Positions 1 through 6,895 of a DNA stretch of 22,113 nucleotides are shown here, piece by piece. Position 1 is the first letter of the stretch; every line of letters begins with the position of its first letter. The notes beneath the pieces were generated by a model. The model saw nothing but the letters and a program-made list of their open reading frames with translations, was not told the origin of the DNA and searched no databases. Position numbers and translations under genes: made by a program. The stretch spans positions 1-22,113 of the forward strand of contig CAMWTF010000007.1 of the NCBI GenBank assembly GCA_947177105.1. Direction: 5' to 3'. The DNA is from an uncultured Lachnospiraceae bacterium (GTDB taxonomy: Bacteria; Bacillota; Clostridia; Lachnospirales; Lachnospiraceae).

Positions 1-173
1 ACATAAAGCCGAATCCCCAGTTCCCGGCGAAGCCTTTGCAACGCAAACAAGAGGCAGACTGAATCCGCCCCTCCAGACACGCCCAGCACCACCCCGTCCC
101 CCGATGCGAAAAGCCGATGCGCCCTACAATATGCCATTACATGCTTTTCCAAATCATAGTATTGCCCATTCAT
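1..173 (-). CDS. tilS: tRNA(Ile)-lysidine synthase TilS, N-terminal part (runs off the window)
   Basis: TilS uses ATP to attach lysine to C34 of the AUA-reading tRNA-Ile, changing both its decoding and its charging; it is essential in most bacteria. Only the first 57 codons are visible. The reading begins MNGQYYDLEKHV and carries the N-type PP-loop SGGADS at residues 33-38, in the context VVLGVSGGADSVCLL, which is diagnostic of the family. The gene starts 37 bases after the spoIIE stop on the same strand, matching the common Clostridia/Bacillus order spoIIE-tilS-hpt-ftsH. The ribosome binding site is not strong, so translation may be coupled to upstream reading. The C-terminal domains lie outside the window. 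Identification rests on the PP-loop plus gene order. Confidence 0.92.
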   Translation of the reverse strand, partial: MNGQYYDLEKHVMAYCRAHRLFASGDGVVLGVSGGADSVCLLFALQRLRRELGIRLY

Positions 174-210
174 ATTCTTATGATAGCCACTTTATTGCTA
201 AATGTCAACC

Positions 211-1497
211 TCACCTGTGACTGTCAAACACGCCCAGCACCAGCACAGTCATGTCGTCCATAATACGCCCCTGGCTGCAGCGAAGCACGAACTGCAGCAG
301 GTTCCCAGCCATCTCATCCGGGTGCTGTTCTCGCATACTTTCCAGATACTGAACCATGGCGTCCTCATACCCGCTTTCACGCAGCGCGTCCAACACACCG
401 TCAGACACCATAATGATATAGTCGTTGTCGATCAGCTCGCGGCTCACGCTCTGGCGCAATGCCCCCTGGGCCTCCCAGTCTTCCCCGGCCGCCAGGATTC
501 CCAGAGGCAGTCCCGGCAGGCTGATCTGTTCCACATAGCTGTTGCTCTTCAGGAAGGAGGCCGCCGCTCCCACTTTGCGGAACACACACATACCCTGATA
601 TAAGTCCAAGCTGCATATGTCCAGTGTGGACATGTTGCGCCTTCCCGATAAGTCTCCCGATGCCAGCAGGGCGCTGTTTACCAGGCTCACCGCCATATCT
701 GTCTCAAAACCGGCCTCCAGCATCTTTTCCATCATATCCAGCACCTGGCTGCTGTCTGCGCTGGCCTCCTCACCGCAGCCCATGCCGTCGGAGAGCAGCA
801 CCGTCAGCCAACCCCGGTCTGACTGGATGATGGAATAATTGTCCCCTGAGACCGTCTCATTTTCCTTCACCGCCCGGGCGCTTCCGGATAATACCACAAA
901 ACGGGGTTCCTCCACAAAAAGATATGTGCCCTCCCGCTCCTCAATCTGCTGGGGGCTGGTCACGGACACTATGAGCCGTCGCCCCAGCAGCACCGAGAGC
1001 ATGTCCGCCACCTCCTGGCTGCTGTGCCCCACCATCCGCTGGGTGAGCATATGCAGTCCTATCGTCATCCCTGTCCCGTTTGCGCTTTCCATATCATCCA
1101 TTTTCCGCGGATCCTCTTCCTGCATCGGCTGATCTATATAAAATATATCCAGTACCGTGATCCCCTCCTGCTTCAAAGCGCGCATCACCAGCTTTTCCTC
1201 CCGGGCGGGAAGAGGTGTCAGACGGAATACTTCCGCCGCCAGCCTGGCCATAATCTGGGACATTTCATCCAGGTTGTCACATAGCACCTGTCTGTTTTCC
1301 CATAGTCTGCGCTCTTCCAGCACCTGCTGCCGGGATGCGCCCTCCCGCTGTCCGGGTTTCCCGTAAGGAAAGTCCTCCCGATAACTTCTGGACAGTTCCC
1401 GAAAACTGTCCGCATAGGCCAAAAGCCTTCCCCTTCCATAATCCGATAGCATTATGCTCAGCTGTTCCTGTCTCTCCCTGCCTGCTGTCGTCAACAT
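211..1497 (-). CDS. spoIIE: SpoIIE-type PP2C serine phosphatase lacking the membrane domain
   Basis: SpoIIE dephosphorylates the anti-anti-sigma factor SpoIIAA to release sigma-F in the forespore and also helps polar division. This copy has 428 residues: a cytosolic regulatory region (about 1-210) followed by a PP2C phosphatase domain. Metal-binding motifs are in place: DGMG with D237, the SDG motif with D366, and DDM with D414/D415. Textbook SpoIIE is about 800 residues, with roughly ten membrane helices before this part; none are present here. The start is well supported: an in-frame TAG lies five codons upstream, a GGGAGCAGG ribosome site precedes the ATG, and a terminator and promoter sit further upstream, so this does not look like a frameshifted longer gene. 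Its position just before tilS supports orthology rather than a generic PP2C. How it would reach the septum is unclear. Confidence 0.9.
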   Translation of the reverse strand: MLTTAGRERQEQLSIMLSDYGRGRLLAYADSFRELSRSYREDFPYGKPGQREGASRQQVLEERRLWENRQVLCDNLDEMSQIMARLAAEVFRLTPLPAREEKLVMRALKQEGITVLDIFYIDQPMQEEDPRKMDDMESANGTGMTIGLHMLTQRMVGHSSQEVADMLSVLLGRRLIVSVTSPQQIEEREGTYLFVEEPRFVVLSGSARAVKENETVSGDNYSIIQSDRGWLTVLLSDGMGCGEEASADSSQVLDMMEKMLEAGFETDMAVSLVNSALLASGDLSGRRNMSTLDICSLDLYQGMCVFRKVGAAASFLKSNSYVEQISLPGLPLGILAAGEDWEAQGALRQSVSRELIDNDYIIMVSDGVLDALRESGYEDAMVQYLESMREQHPDEMAGNLLQFVLRCSQGRIMDDMTVLVLGVFDSHR

Positions 1498-1611
1498 AAC
1501 ATCACCTGCTCCCTATCCTATCCTTATGCCGCATATCTGAGATCCCAAGGGCGGTATCGTGCCTGCGTACACTCCTTCCGCCGCCGGAGCCTGTCCTATG
1601 CAGCATTCACA

Positions 1612-1645
1612 AGTATACAAAAAGGCGATCCATACTTTTTGTCAA
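1612..1645 (-). promoter_or_regulatory. Candidate Spo0A-type sigma-A promoter of spoIIE (22-bp spacing)
   Basis: On the minus strand TTGACA (1645-1640) is followed after 22 bases by TATACT (1617-1612). A 21-22 bp gap is abnormal for sigma-A alone but is the known arrangement of the Spo0A-activated spoIIG and spoIIE promoters of Bacillus subtilis. The -35 lies inside a sequence that reads TTTTTGTCAAAA on the plus strand, close to a 0A box, and a second TTGTCAA lies at 1679-1673 (minus), about 34 bases away. The spoIIE ATG is about 115 bases downstream. The boxes carry A where the consensus TGTCGAA has G. Spacing and gene context are seen; Spo0A control is inferred. Confidence 0.5.
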
Positions 1646-1657
1646 AATATGGATCGC
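1616..1657 (-). terminator. Rho-independent terminator after the xylanase-linked gene
   Basis: A perfect 10-bp stem (GCGATCCATA at 1657-1648 with TATGGATCGC at 1634-1625) encloses a 13-base loop and is followed on the minus strand by CTTTTTG. It ends transcription of the gene stopping at 1690 and separates it from spoIIE. The loop contains the putative -35 of the spoIIE promoter, so terminator and promoter overlap physically. Confidence 0.8.
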
Positions 1658-1689
1658 TTTCCTCTATTTTCGTTGACAACTTTTCCTCA

Positions 1690-2583
1690 TTAAGCCAGAA
1701 TATCTAATTTCTTATATTCTTCGACCTTCTGCGCCACCAATTCCCATGTGATGTCTGCGCCTAAAAACCTGTAATCGCTCCAGATACGTTCCAACTCTGC
1801 TTTAATCCGGGGCACCTCCTCCAGTTTTCCCGCGCCGGTCCGTACATAGTAATCCGGCAGCAGCGCTTCGGCGATTATGCCCGTCTCCGGGGCAGGCGGC
1901 TCCTCTCCCCGGCTCAGGGCACACACCATTTGAAGATGTGCGTCCAGATAGGCATCTATCTCCAAATGAGCCCCCATCATCCCATTGAGATCAAATACTT
2001 GAAAGGGAGCGCCGCCTGGAACCTCAATCTCATTTTCCGTATTGCAGAATGTAGGGGCGTCTCCTAACTCATAGAGGCCGCTGCACAGCGACCGCAGCTC
2101 ATTAAACTCCTCCTCTGTGGGCGGCTCCTGGAAAGATTTCAGCACCGTGTCCACCGCCCAGCCCAGTTTCCCCAGGACCTCGCAGCCCGCGAGAGCACCG
2201 AGCCGCTCTCCCAGTCTCACAAGTCTTGCCATGGAGAACAACCCCCATATCCGCACCTTGATATCACCCAGCTCCCCGGCTACCTCCTCCACCGAAGCCG
2301 GAACATTGTTGTACAGCAGCGGGGCATCCTCCAATTGTCCGATGCGCTCGGAGCAGTCATCCATAAGCTTTTCGCCCACTTTTTTAAACACCCTGTCATC
2401 GGCACTATAGATGGTATCCGCCCGGTTCAGCCATAGCTGGGCCTGGTTTAGTTCTCCCTTCTCCATAGCGGCCACTCCCAATTGATAATAGGCTCTGGCC
2501 ACTCCCGCCCAATCCTTGTTCTGCTGACACTCTGCCAGCTGCTCCTCCAAAGAGCCTGCTTTCTTCCCAAACAGCTTGAACAT
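1690..2583 (-). CDS. Protein of unknown function with TPR-like N-terminus, linked to the xylanase gene
   Basis: This is a 297-residue soluble protein with no signal peptide or membrane helix. I do not recognise the family. Residues 10-60 read as two helices of a tetratricopeptide-like hairpin (LAECQQNKDWAGVARAYYQL, then AAMEKGELNQAQLWLNRA), suggesting a protein-interaction scaffold. The middle contains WGLFSMARLVRLGERLGAL and the C-terminus is charged and helical. The start has AAGGAG ten bases upstream. It lies 58 bases after the xylanase stop on the same strand, with only short inverted repeats (CAGGC/GCCTG at 2616-2629) and no U-tract between, so the two are probably co-transcribed. A strong terminator follows. 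Coding status is well supported by codon use, length and the ribosome site; function is unknown. Confidence 0.8.
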   Translation of the reverse strand: MFKLFGKKAGSLEEQLAECQQNKDWAGVARAYYQLGVAAMEKGELNQAQLWLNRADTIYSADDRVFKKVGEKLMDDCSERIGQLEDAPLLYNNVPASVEEVAGELGDIKVRIWGLFSMARLVRLGERLGALAGCEVLGKLGWAVDTVLKSFQEPPTEEEFNELRSLCSGLYELGDAPTFCNTENEIEVPGGAPFQVFDLNGMMGAHLEIDAYLDAHLQMVCALSRGEEPPAPETGIIAEALLPDYYVRTGAGKLEEVPRIKAELERIWSDYRFLGADITWELVAQKVEEYKKLDILA

Positions 2584-2641
2584 TGAGGTACATCTCCTTT
2601 TTCACTTTGTTATGTCAGGCGATTGCCTGTATATTGCGCAA

Positions 2642-4726
2642 TTATTTATTCTTTTTTCTGCTTCGAACCAGAGCAAAGCCCGCAATGCCGGCCGCCAATA
2701 TGCCGCAGACCGCAAGGATACCAAACAGCCCCTTTCCCGGCCCCGCCGTCCTGGAGGTATCAGGCTGCCCCGCTTCACCAGATTCCTCCGCCGGGGTTTC
2801 TATGCTCTCCGCCGCTGACTCCTGAACAGGCTCCTCAATACTCCCTTCACCGGAGGGATCCCGGCTCTCATTGAAAGCTTGTGAAGTCTCGGACGCGCTT
2901 TCCTTTGATGTTTTCTCCTCCAGCCTGCTGCTGTCCGCAAAAGCCCAATAGGCAGGCTTAACCTGATAATCATCGTCAAACAACAGGGGACACTGTCTCT
3001 GCTTGCCGTCCGCTGCGCCTCCCACAGCGTTGAAGGTCTGGAGCCAGGAATTCTTGTCTACCACGCCCCACAGGGTAATATTGGAGATATTCACACCTTC
3101 TTCCCGCAGGCTTTTCACCGTATCGTAGAACTCCTTGTAGCGGCGGCCCTGGGCGGCAAACTCCTCCTCCCTGGTGGCGGCCGTGCCATCGTAACTGCTG
3201 CTGGCTTTCATATCCAGCTCCGTGATCTGCACCTGCCCTACAATCTCCGCATAGGCTCTGGCTGCCTTGGAAAATTCTTCCATGGTGGGACTTCCCACGG
3301 TCTGGTAATGGCCCTGCATACCCATGCCGTCAATCCTGGTGCCCTCCGCCTCCTTCACGTCCTTGAGCAATTGTACGATCCCCGCTCTCTTGGCAGTGAA
3401 CCACTCGTTATAATCGTTATAGTACAATTCCACATCCGGGTCCATATACTGGTTGGCATAGCGGAAAGCATTGATAATAAACTCATTGCTCTGGTACACA
3501 GCCCACCAGCTGCTGTTCTCCCCTGCGTTGCGGTAACGGGAACCGCCGTCGCTGACAGCCTCGTTTACCACATCCCAGCCGTAAAACATACCGTGGTATT
3601 TGCTGTCCTCTCCGGTAAAATGTTCCGCCATGGTTTTGATGTACCACTCCAGCCGGCGGTTCATGGTATCAATGTCGGCATAGGGCTTGTCTGCGTCATA
3701 ATCCTCGTGGAACCACCACTCCGGGGTCTGGGAATGCCACACCAGCACATGTCCCCGCACTTTGATGATCTCCTCCGGATGGCTCTGGTTCCAGTCATAT
3801 ATGGCATCCAGCGTCTTCTCCGCCCTGCTGTAGTCCAGTCTGGGCACCGTGAGCTGCTCACCGCCCAGCGTGACAGTCTCCGTGCCGGGACATTTGTTAT
3901 TGCTGTAACCAAACATGGCATCCGGCTTCATTTCGTTGCCCAGGGTGACAGCGTTGAAATGTCTGGTCACCAGAGCCATGGTGTCCACATCTTTCAGATC
4001 GGAATTGACAATGGAGGTTCCAATGATAAAATCCTCTCCCAGTTCCCCGGGCACCACATCTCTCAGCCGGGGCACATCCATCTGGATAATGCTCTCTTTC
4101 GTCCCCTGTTCCCGTAACTCCATACCCGTCATATAGTATGTTCCCATCACACCTTCTCCTTGTCCGTAATTTGTCCCCTGCTCCAGAATCCGAATTACCA
4201 CTTGCTCCAGATTTCCCGACCAGGAAGGAGTGTATATCCCTGTAAATTGTGTCCACACGCCCGGTTCCAGCACCTGGTTCACAGTGCCGCTGCAGCCCTG
4301 GCTATAGACGGTATTGCCGTCCGCCGTGATATAGGGAGATATCTCCACACAGCGCTGCTGCTCTGGGGCATCTGCGTAGTCCGCCGGATCCAGCATCACA
4401 TAGAAGCTGTAAATATAATCCTTGTCCTTCTCCACCAGGCCCGTCACATCCTGAGAAAAGCATTCATAGTTGGAAGATCTGTCTGTGATCTTCCCGTAGC
4501 TGGCCACATCCCCATAGATTGGCTCTGTGCCTGTCTCAGCAGTGATCACTGCATTGCCCCTGTCTCTGTACCACGGTGAGATGTCATCCCCTTGGGCAAA
4601 ATCCGGGCACTTGATCAGATTAGGGCCCGCCTCCGCCGCCATACAGCAGCCTCCGCAGACTGAGACCGCCGCCAGCACTGCGCCTGCCAGTATCGCAGTC
4701 AATGTTTTCCATGATCTTACGTACAT
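2642..4726 (-). CDS. Secreted GH10 endo-1,4-beta-xylanase with N-terminal CBM and C-terminal anchor
   Basis: This 694-residue enzyme should cleave internal beta-1,4 links of xylan outside the cell. In order: a signal peptide (hydrophobic segment ILAGAVLAAVSV, ending near CCMAAEA); a beta-sandwich carbohydrate-binding region resembling CBM4/9/22 (about 35-210); the GH10 barrel (about 215-600) with acid/base E389 in WDVVNEAVSD and nucleophile E503 in QITELDMK; an acidic Ser/Glu linker; then QPDTS (654-658), a hydrophobic helix and an RSRKKNK tail. The tail looks like a sortase sorting signal or a simple C-terminal membrane anchor. I start at the second ATG because AAAGGACG precedes it at good spacing and the signal peptide then begins normally; an upstream in-frame ATG at 4783 has a poorer site. 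The gene sits between divIC and spoIIE, usually neighbours, so it looks inserted. Confidence 0.93.
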   Translation of the reverse strand: MYVRSWKTLTAILAGAVLAAVSVCGGCCMAAEAGPNLIKCPDFAQGDDISPWYRDRGNAVITAETGTEPIYGDVASYGKITDRSSNYECFSQDVTGLVEKDKDYIYSFYVMLDPADYADAPEQQRCVEISPYITADGNTVYSQGCSGTVNQVLEPGVWTQFTGIYTPSWSGNLEQVVIRILEQGTNYGQGEGVMGTYYMTGMELREQGTKESIIQMDVPRLRDVVPGELGEDFIIGTSIVNSDLKDVDTMALVTRHFNAVTLGNEMKPDAMFGYSNNKCPGTETVTLGGEQLTVPRLDYSRAEKTLDAIYDWNQSHPEEIIKVRGHVLVWHSQTPEWWFHEDYDADKPYADIDTMNRRLEWYIKTMAEHFTGEDSKYHGMFYGWDVVNEAVSDGGSRYRNAGENSSWWAVYQSNEFIINAFRYANQYMDPDVELYYNDYNEWFTAKRAGIVQLLKDVKEAEGTRIDGMGMQGHYQTVGSPTMEEFSKAARAYAEIVGQVQITELDMKASSSYDGTAATREEEFAAQGRRYKEFYDTVKSLREEGVNISNITLWGVVDKNSWLQTFNAVGGAADGKQRQCPLLFDDDYQVKPAYWAFADSSRLEEKTSKESASETSQAFNESRDPSGEGSIEEPVQESAAESIETPAEESGEAGQPDTSRTAGPGKGLFGILAVCGILAAGIAGFALVRSRKKNK

Positions 4727-4836
4727 ATTGATTCGTCCTTTCCAGAATTTTTTGTCAAATGCTCTGTGACTTGATAATAACATATCTTTTCCGAAAAGGC
4801 TCCTCGTATATTGTCATCTACTTGTTTGATATTGCT

Positions 4837-4866
4837 AAAAAGAGCCCCGGCATCCGCCAAAGCTCC
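4837..4866 (-). terminator. Terminator closing the rqcP-yabP-yabQ-divIC cluster
   Basis: After the divIC stop, the minus strand forms a two-step stem (outer GAGC 4865-4862 with GCTC 4845-4842; inner GGC 4858-4856 with GCC 4851-4849), followed at once by TTTTT (4841-4837). It separates divIC from the xylanase gene, which must therefore have its own promoter. I did not find a convincing one in the 110 bases between. Confidence 0.7.
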
Positions 4867-4889
4867 CCAGCATCCTCATAACAGCATTA

Positions 4890-5210
4890 TTACTCAGCCT
4901 TAAATACTATTTCATCCGCATTGACCAGGCCCAATTTCTCCTTGGCAATCTCCTCATAATATTCCTTGGTCTGGGAACGTTTGCGCAGAAGCTCAATCTC
5001 CTCCGCCCGTTCCTTCTCTGCGTCAATCTGAGCCTGCAAAAGGGCGGACTGAGCCTCCAGGGCGTCCAGCCGATCCTGCAGCTTTATGCTGCTGACATAC
5101 ACCGCCGCCAGAACCATCAGCAGAGCCAACATTACCAGAAACATGCTGAAACGGTTCTGTACTTTTTTGCGGTATGCTGCTTTCTTCCTCCTGGTCCGTC
5201 GTGCTGCCAT
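4890..5210 (-). CDS. divIC: Septum formation initiator DivIC/FtsB family
   Basis: This is a bitopic division protein that joins FtsL and DivIB/FtsQ at the septum and helps activate septal peptidoglycan synthesis. The 106-residue protein has the expected layout: a basic cytoplasmic N-terminus (ARRTRRKKAAYRKK), one membrane helix (about residues 23-40, FLVMLALLMVLAAVYV), an extracytoplasmic coiled coil (LDALEAQSALLQAQID through EEIELLRKR) and a short conserved end with YYEEIAKEKLGLVNADEI. Two ATGs are adjacent; I use the second, since GGGAGG lies only two bases before the first and five before the second. It is 20 bases downstream of yabQ and ends the cluster before a terminator. Confidence 0.92.
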   Translation of the reverse strand: MAARRTRRKKAAYRKKVQNRFSMFLVMLALLMVLAAVYVSSIKLQDRLDALEAQSALLQAQIDAEKERAEEIELLRKRSQTKEYYEEIAKEKLGLVNADEIVFKAE

Positions 5211-5233
5211 CATTTCCTCCCATGGGTTATGTA

Positions 5234-5701
5234 CTATTGCTTCTTCAATCTTATTTTAAGTAATTTCCCATAATTTTTCAACTTGTTTTTGCCAGAAACC
5301 CTTGCCTTTTTCAGCAGGCGCCCCAAGGCTCCTCCTGCCGCGTGTCCTGCCTTACCCACAGGACGCAGGCAAAAGCCCAAGGCGCGGCACAGCTGATCCC
5401 TTACCCAGCACAGGGCCCGGGACACATAGCGGACCAAAAGGCCGCTGACTGTCTTTTTGTACAACAGCATCCCCGCCAACGCGCCGGTCACGGCAAACCA
5501 CCGCAGGCTGCCGTTACTCTCCCGGTGCATCAGCTGAAAAATATAGAGGGCACAGAATATCCAGAAGACCAGGTCTTCCAGAGAAACCAACAATCCTTTA
5601 TGGGGCTGTACCCTCCGCCAGATCCGCAGGATATCGTATATGAGAGTAATCCATATCCCGGAAACAAAAGCATGTAGCAGAAATACATTTTCCTCAGACA
5701 T
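5234..5701 (-). CDS. yabQ: Spore cortex biosynthesis protein YabQ
   Basis: YabQ is a forespore outer-membrane protein needed for cortex formation in B. subtilis. This copy has 155 residues. The N-terminal half has three hydrophobic segments (about residues 8-25, 44-58 and 68-85), including HAFVSGIWITLIYDILRIWRR, which resembles the family N-terminus; the C-terminal half is strongly basic (KKARVSGKNKLKNYGKLLKIRLKKQ region) and probably cytosolic. It starts 18 bases after yabP with GGGGGAG as ribosome site and is followed after 20 bases by divIC. The order yabP-yabQ-divIC is highly conserved in endospore formers and carries much of the assignment, because YabQ sequences are divergent. Expression is expected in the mother cell by family knowledge; no sigma-E site was resolved here. 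Confidence 0.88.
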   Translation of the reverse strand: MSEENVFLLHAFVSGIWITLIYDILRIWRRVQPHKGLLVSLEDLVFWIFCALYIFQLMHRESNGSLRWFAVTGALAGMLLYKKTVSGLLVRYVSRALCWVRDQLCRALGFCLRPVGKAGHAAGGALGRLLKKARVSGKNKLKNYGKLLKIRLKKQ

Positions 5702-5719
5702 TTTCCGGCTCCCCCGCTT

Positions 5720-6013
5720 TTACCGAAACAGCCTGGAAAGCAGGGATTCCGACTTGCCCGGGGCGCCGCCCGCCACGTCCGAATAGGTGAAACTGCCGAT
5801 CCTGCCGGCTATATCCACTTCGCCTTTGTCCAGCATCAGTCTGCTCACATGCAGCTCCTGGCCCTTGATCATCAACATGCCCTGCTCCGTCTCCAGCAGG
5901 ATCTCATGCACGTCAAAGGATAACACGTCATTCACGCCCGTAATACCGCATATCCTGCGATTGCTCATTGTGACCTTGTGCGTACGCCCGCCGGCAGTAT
6001 TCAAGTCTTCCAT
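5720..6013 (-). CDS. yabP: Spore protein YabP (YabP/YqfC family)
   Basis: YabP is a small mother-cell protein required for spore cortex assembly, related to YqfC. The 97-residue sequence shows the family core: THKVTMSNRRICGITGVNDVLSFDVHEILLETEQGMLMIKG, then LHVSRLMLDKGEVDIAGRI and a final SFTYSD before a variable tail. It is all-beta in character and has no signal or membrane helix. GGAGG lies five bases before the ATG. It sits between rqcP (71 bases upstream) and yabQ (18 bases downstream), exactly the expected position. Length matches the family (about 95-100 residues). Confidence 0.93.
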   Translation of the reverse strand: MEDLNTAGGRTHKVTMSNRRICGITGVNDVLSFDVHEILLETEQGMLMIKGQELHVSRLMLDKGEVDIAGRIGSFTYSDVAGGAPGKSESLLSRLFR

Positions 6014-6084
6014 AGGGCCCTCCTCCCCATCTGCGATTCCCTATAAATATATGAGGTAACAGGGAGGGATATTCCTGCGGAAGG

Positions 6085-6324
6085 CTACAGGTACCGGAAC
6101 AGTTCTTTGGCCTCTTCTTTTCTCACGGTCTCCTGCACGTTTAGCACCTCCACCTTCACGTCCTTGTTGCCAAAGGAGATAGTGATGATATCCCCGACCT
6201 TGACGGTGGAGGAAGCCTTGGCCGGCTTGTCGTTGATTGTCACTCTATTGGCATCACAAGCCTCATTGGCCACCGTGCGGCGCTTGATAAGCCGGGATAC
6301 CTTCAAATATTTGTCCAATCTCAT
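6085..6324 (-). CDS. rqcP: S4-domain RNA-binding protein RqcP (YabO/Hsp15-like)
   Basis: This is a 79-residue single S4 domain protein. RqcP binds stalled 50S subunits and works with RqcH in adding C-terminal alanine tails for ribosome quality control. The S4 core MRLDKYLKVSRLIKRRTVAN is followed by DANRVTINDKPAKASSTVKVGDIITISFG, the canonical RNA-binding turn and strands. Length equals the family norm. AGGAG precedes the ATG by six bases. It follows HU, from which it is separated by a terminator and a second hairpin, and leads into yabP-yabQ-divIC. The HU-rqcP-yabP-yabQ-divIC order is typical of Firmicutes. Confidence 0.93.
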   Translation of the reverse strand: MRLDKYLKVSRLIKRRTVANEACDANRVTINDKPAKASSTVKVGDIITISFGNKDVKVEVLNVQETVRKEEAKELFRYL

Positions 6325-6339
6325 AGCAGTCTCCTAAAG

Positions 6340-6372
6340 CAATAGAATCCACGCTTCGCGAGGATTCTATTG
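6340..6372 (-). repeat. Perfect inverted repeat in the rqcP leader
   Basis: CAATAGAATCC (6340-6350) pairs perfectly with GGATTCTATTG (6362-6372), 11 bp, and the 11-base loop itself can form CGC-TTC-GCG. On the minus strand the hairpin ends about ten bases before the AGGAG site of rqcP and is followed by only three T. It lies just downstream of the HU terminator. It could be an attenuator, an mRNA-stabilising 5' hairpin or a small dispersed palindrome; the sequence does not decide. Confidence 0.6.
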
Positions 6373-6378
6373 CCATGA

Positions 6379-6408
6379 ATTAAAAGAGAACCTACTGCTA
6401 GGTTCTCT
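6379..6408 (-). terminator. Rho-independent terminator of the HU gene
   Basis: A perfect 10-bp stem (AGAGAACCTA, 6408-6399, with TAGGTTCTCT, 6394-6385) with a four-base loop is followed by TTTTAATT on the minus strand. It begins 16 bases after the HU stop. It should give a short, abundant HU transcript. Confidence 0.85.
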
Positions 6409-6424
6409 CGTGTATCTTATCTTA

Positions 6425-6697
6425 CTAGTTCAAAGAATCCTTTAAAGCCTTGCCAGCCTTGAACTTGGGAGCCTTGGAAGCAGCGATCTTCATAGGCTTG
6501 CCGCTCTGAGGATTCCTTCCCTCTCTTGCGTTTCTCTGGGAAACCTCGAAGGTACCGAAACCTACTAACTGTACCTTGCCGCCCTTCTTTAATTCAGCCT
6601 CTACAACATCGGTAAATGCCTTCAGTGCCTTCTCTGCGTCCTTCTTGGACAGACCAGCCTCTTCAGCCATGGCAGCAACTAACTCTGTTTTGTTCAT
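6425..6697 (-). CDS. hup: Histone-like DNA-binding protein HU
   Basis: HU is a small dimeric nucleoid protein that bends DNA. The 90-residue sequence is a full-length, typical member: MNKTELVAAMAEEAGLSKKD at the N-terminus, the KVQLVGFGTFEV hydrophobic core, the DNA-contacting arm with GRNPQSGKP, and the closing ASKAPKFKAGKALKD. GGAGGAG lies seven bases before the ATG. It has its own consensus promoter upstream and a terminator immediately downstream, so it is a monocistronic, probably highly expressed gene within the cluster. Confidence 0.98.
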   Translation of the reverse strand: MNKTELVAAMAEEAGLSKKDAEKALKAFTDVVEAELKKGGKVQLVGFGTFEVSQRNAREGRNPQSGKPMKIAASKAPKFKAGKALKDSLN

Positions 6698-6770
6698 GAT
6701 GAAACTCCTCCTCTATTGAGTATTCTGTTATTTTGTGACAGATTCTTCATATGCGAAACGTCTACATATA

Positions 6771-6799
6771 TTTATATCTGCTTTTCCCCTGTTTGTCAA
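6771..6799 (-). promoter_or_regulatory. Sigma-A promoter of the HU gene
   Basis: On the minus strand TTGACA (6799-6794) and TATAAA (6776-6771) are separated by exactly 17 bases, close to the sigma-A consensus. The HU ATG is about 70 bases downstream. The stretch 6800-6895 between this promoter and the PEGA gene stop contains a GGATGGCCATCC palindrome but no clear terminator. Confidence 0.85.
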
Positions 6800-6895
6800 G
6801 GTTTTTTCATAAAAACAATGAATCCCCGGCCATTTACAATAAACGCTCCGGCTTTTGTCGTATGGATGGCCATCCGGCCGCTTTTTGACCCCGGT

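Noticed and set aside
3308..4117. 269-codon plus-strand frame within the xylanase gene
   Set aside because: It lies wholly opposite the GH10 catalytic domain, has mirrored composition, and shows no family match.
4747..4758. TTTGACAAAAAAT on the minus strand near the xylanase start, as a Spo0A box or -35
   Set aside because: There is no -10 at a workable distance before the ribosome site, and A-rich matches of this length are frequent by chance.
4727..4783. Upstream ATG of the xylanase (19 extra residues)
   Set aside because: Its ribosome site is weak, and the added residues would put a charged stretch before an otherwise normal signal peptide.
6845..6895. GC-rich palindromes after the PEGA gene as a terminator
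   Set aside because: GGATGGCCATCC has no loop and no U-tract follows it on the minus strand.
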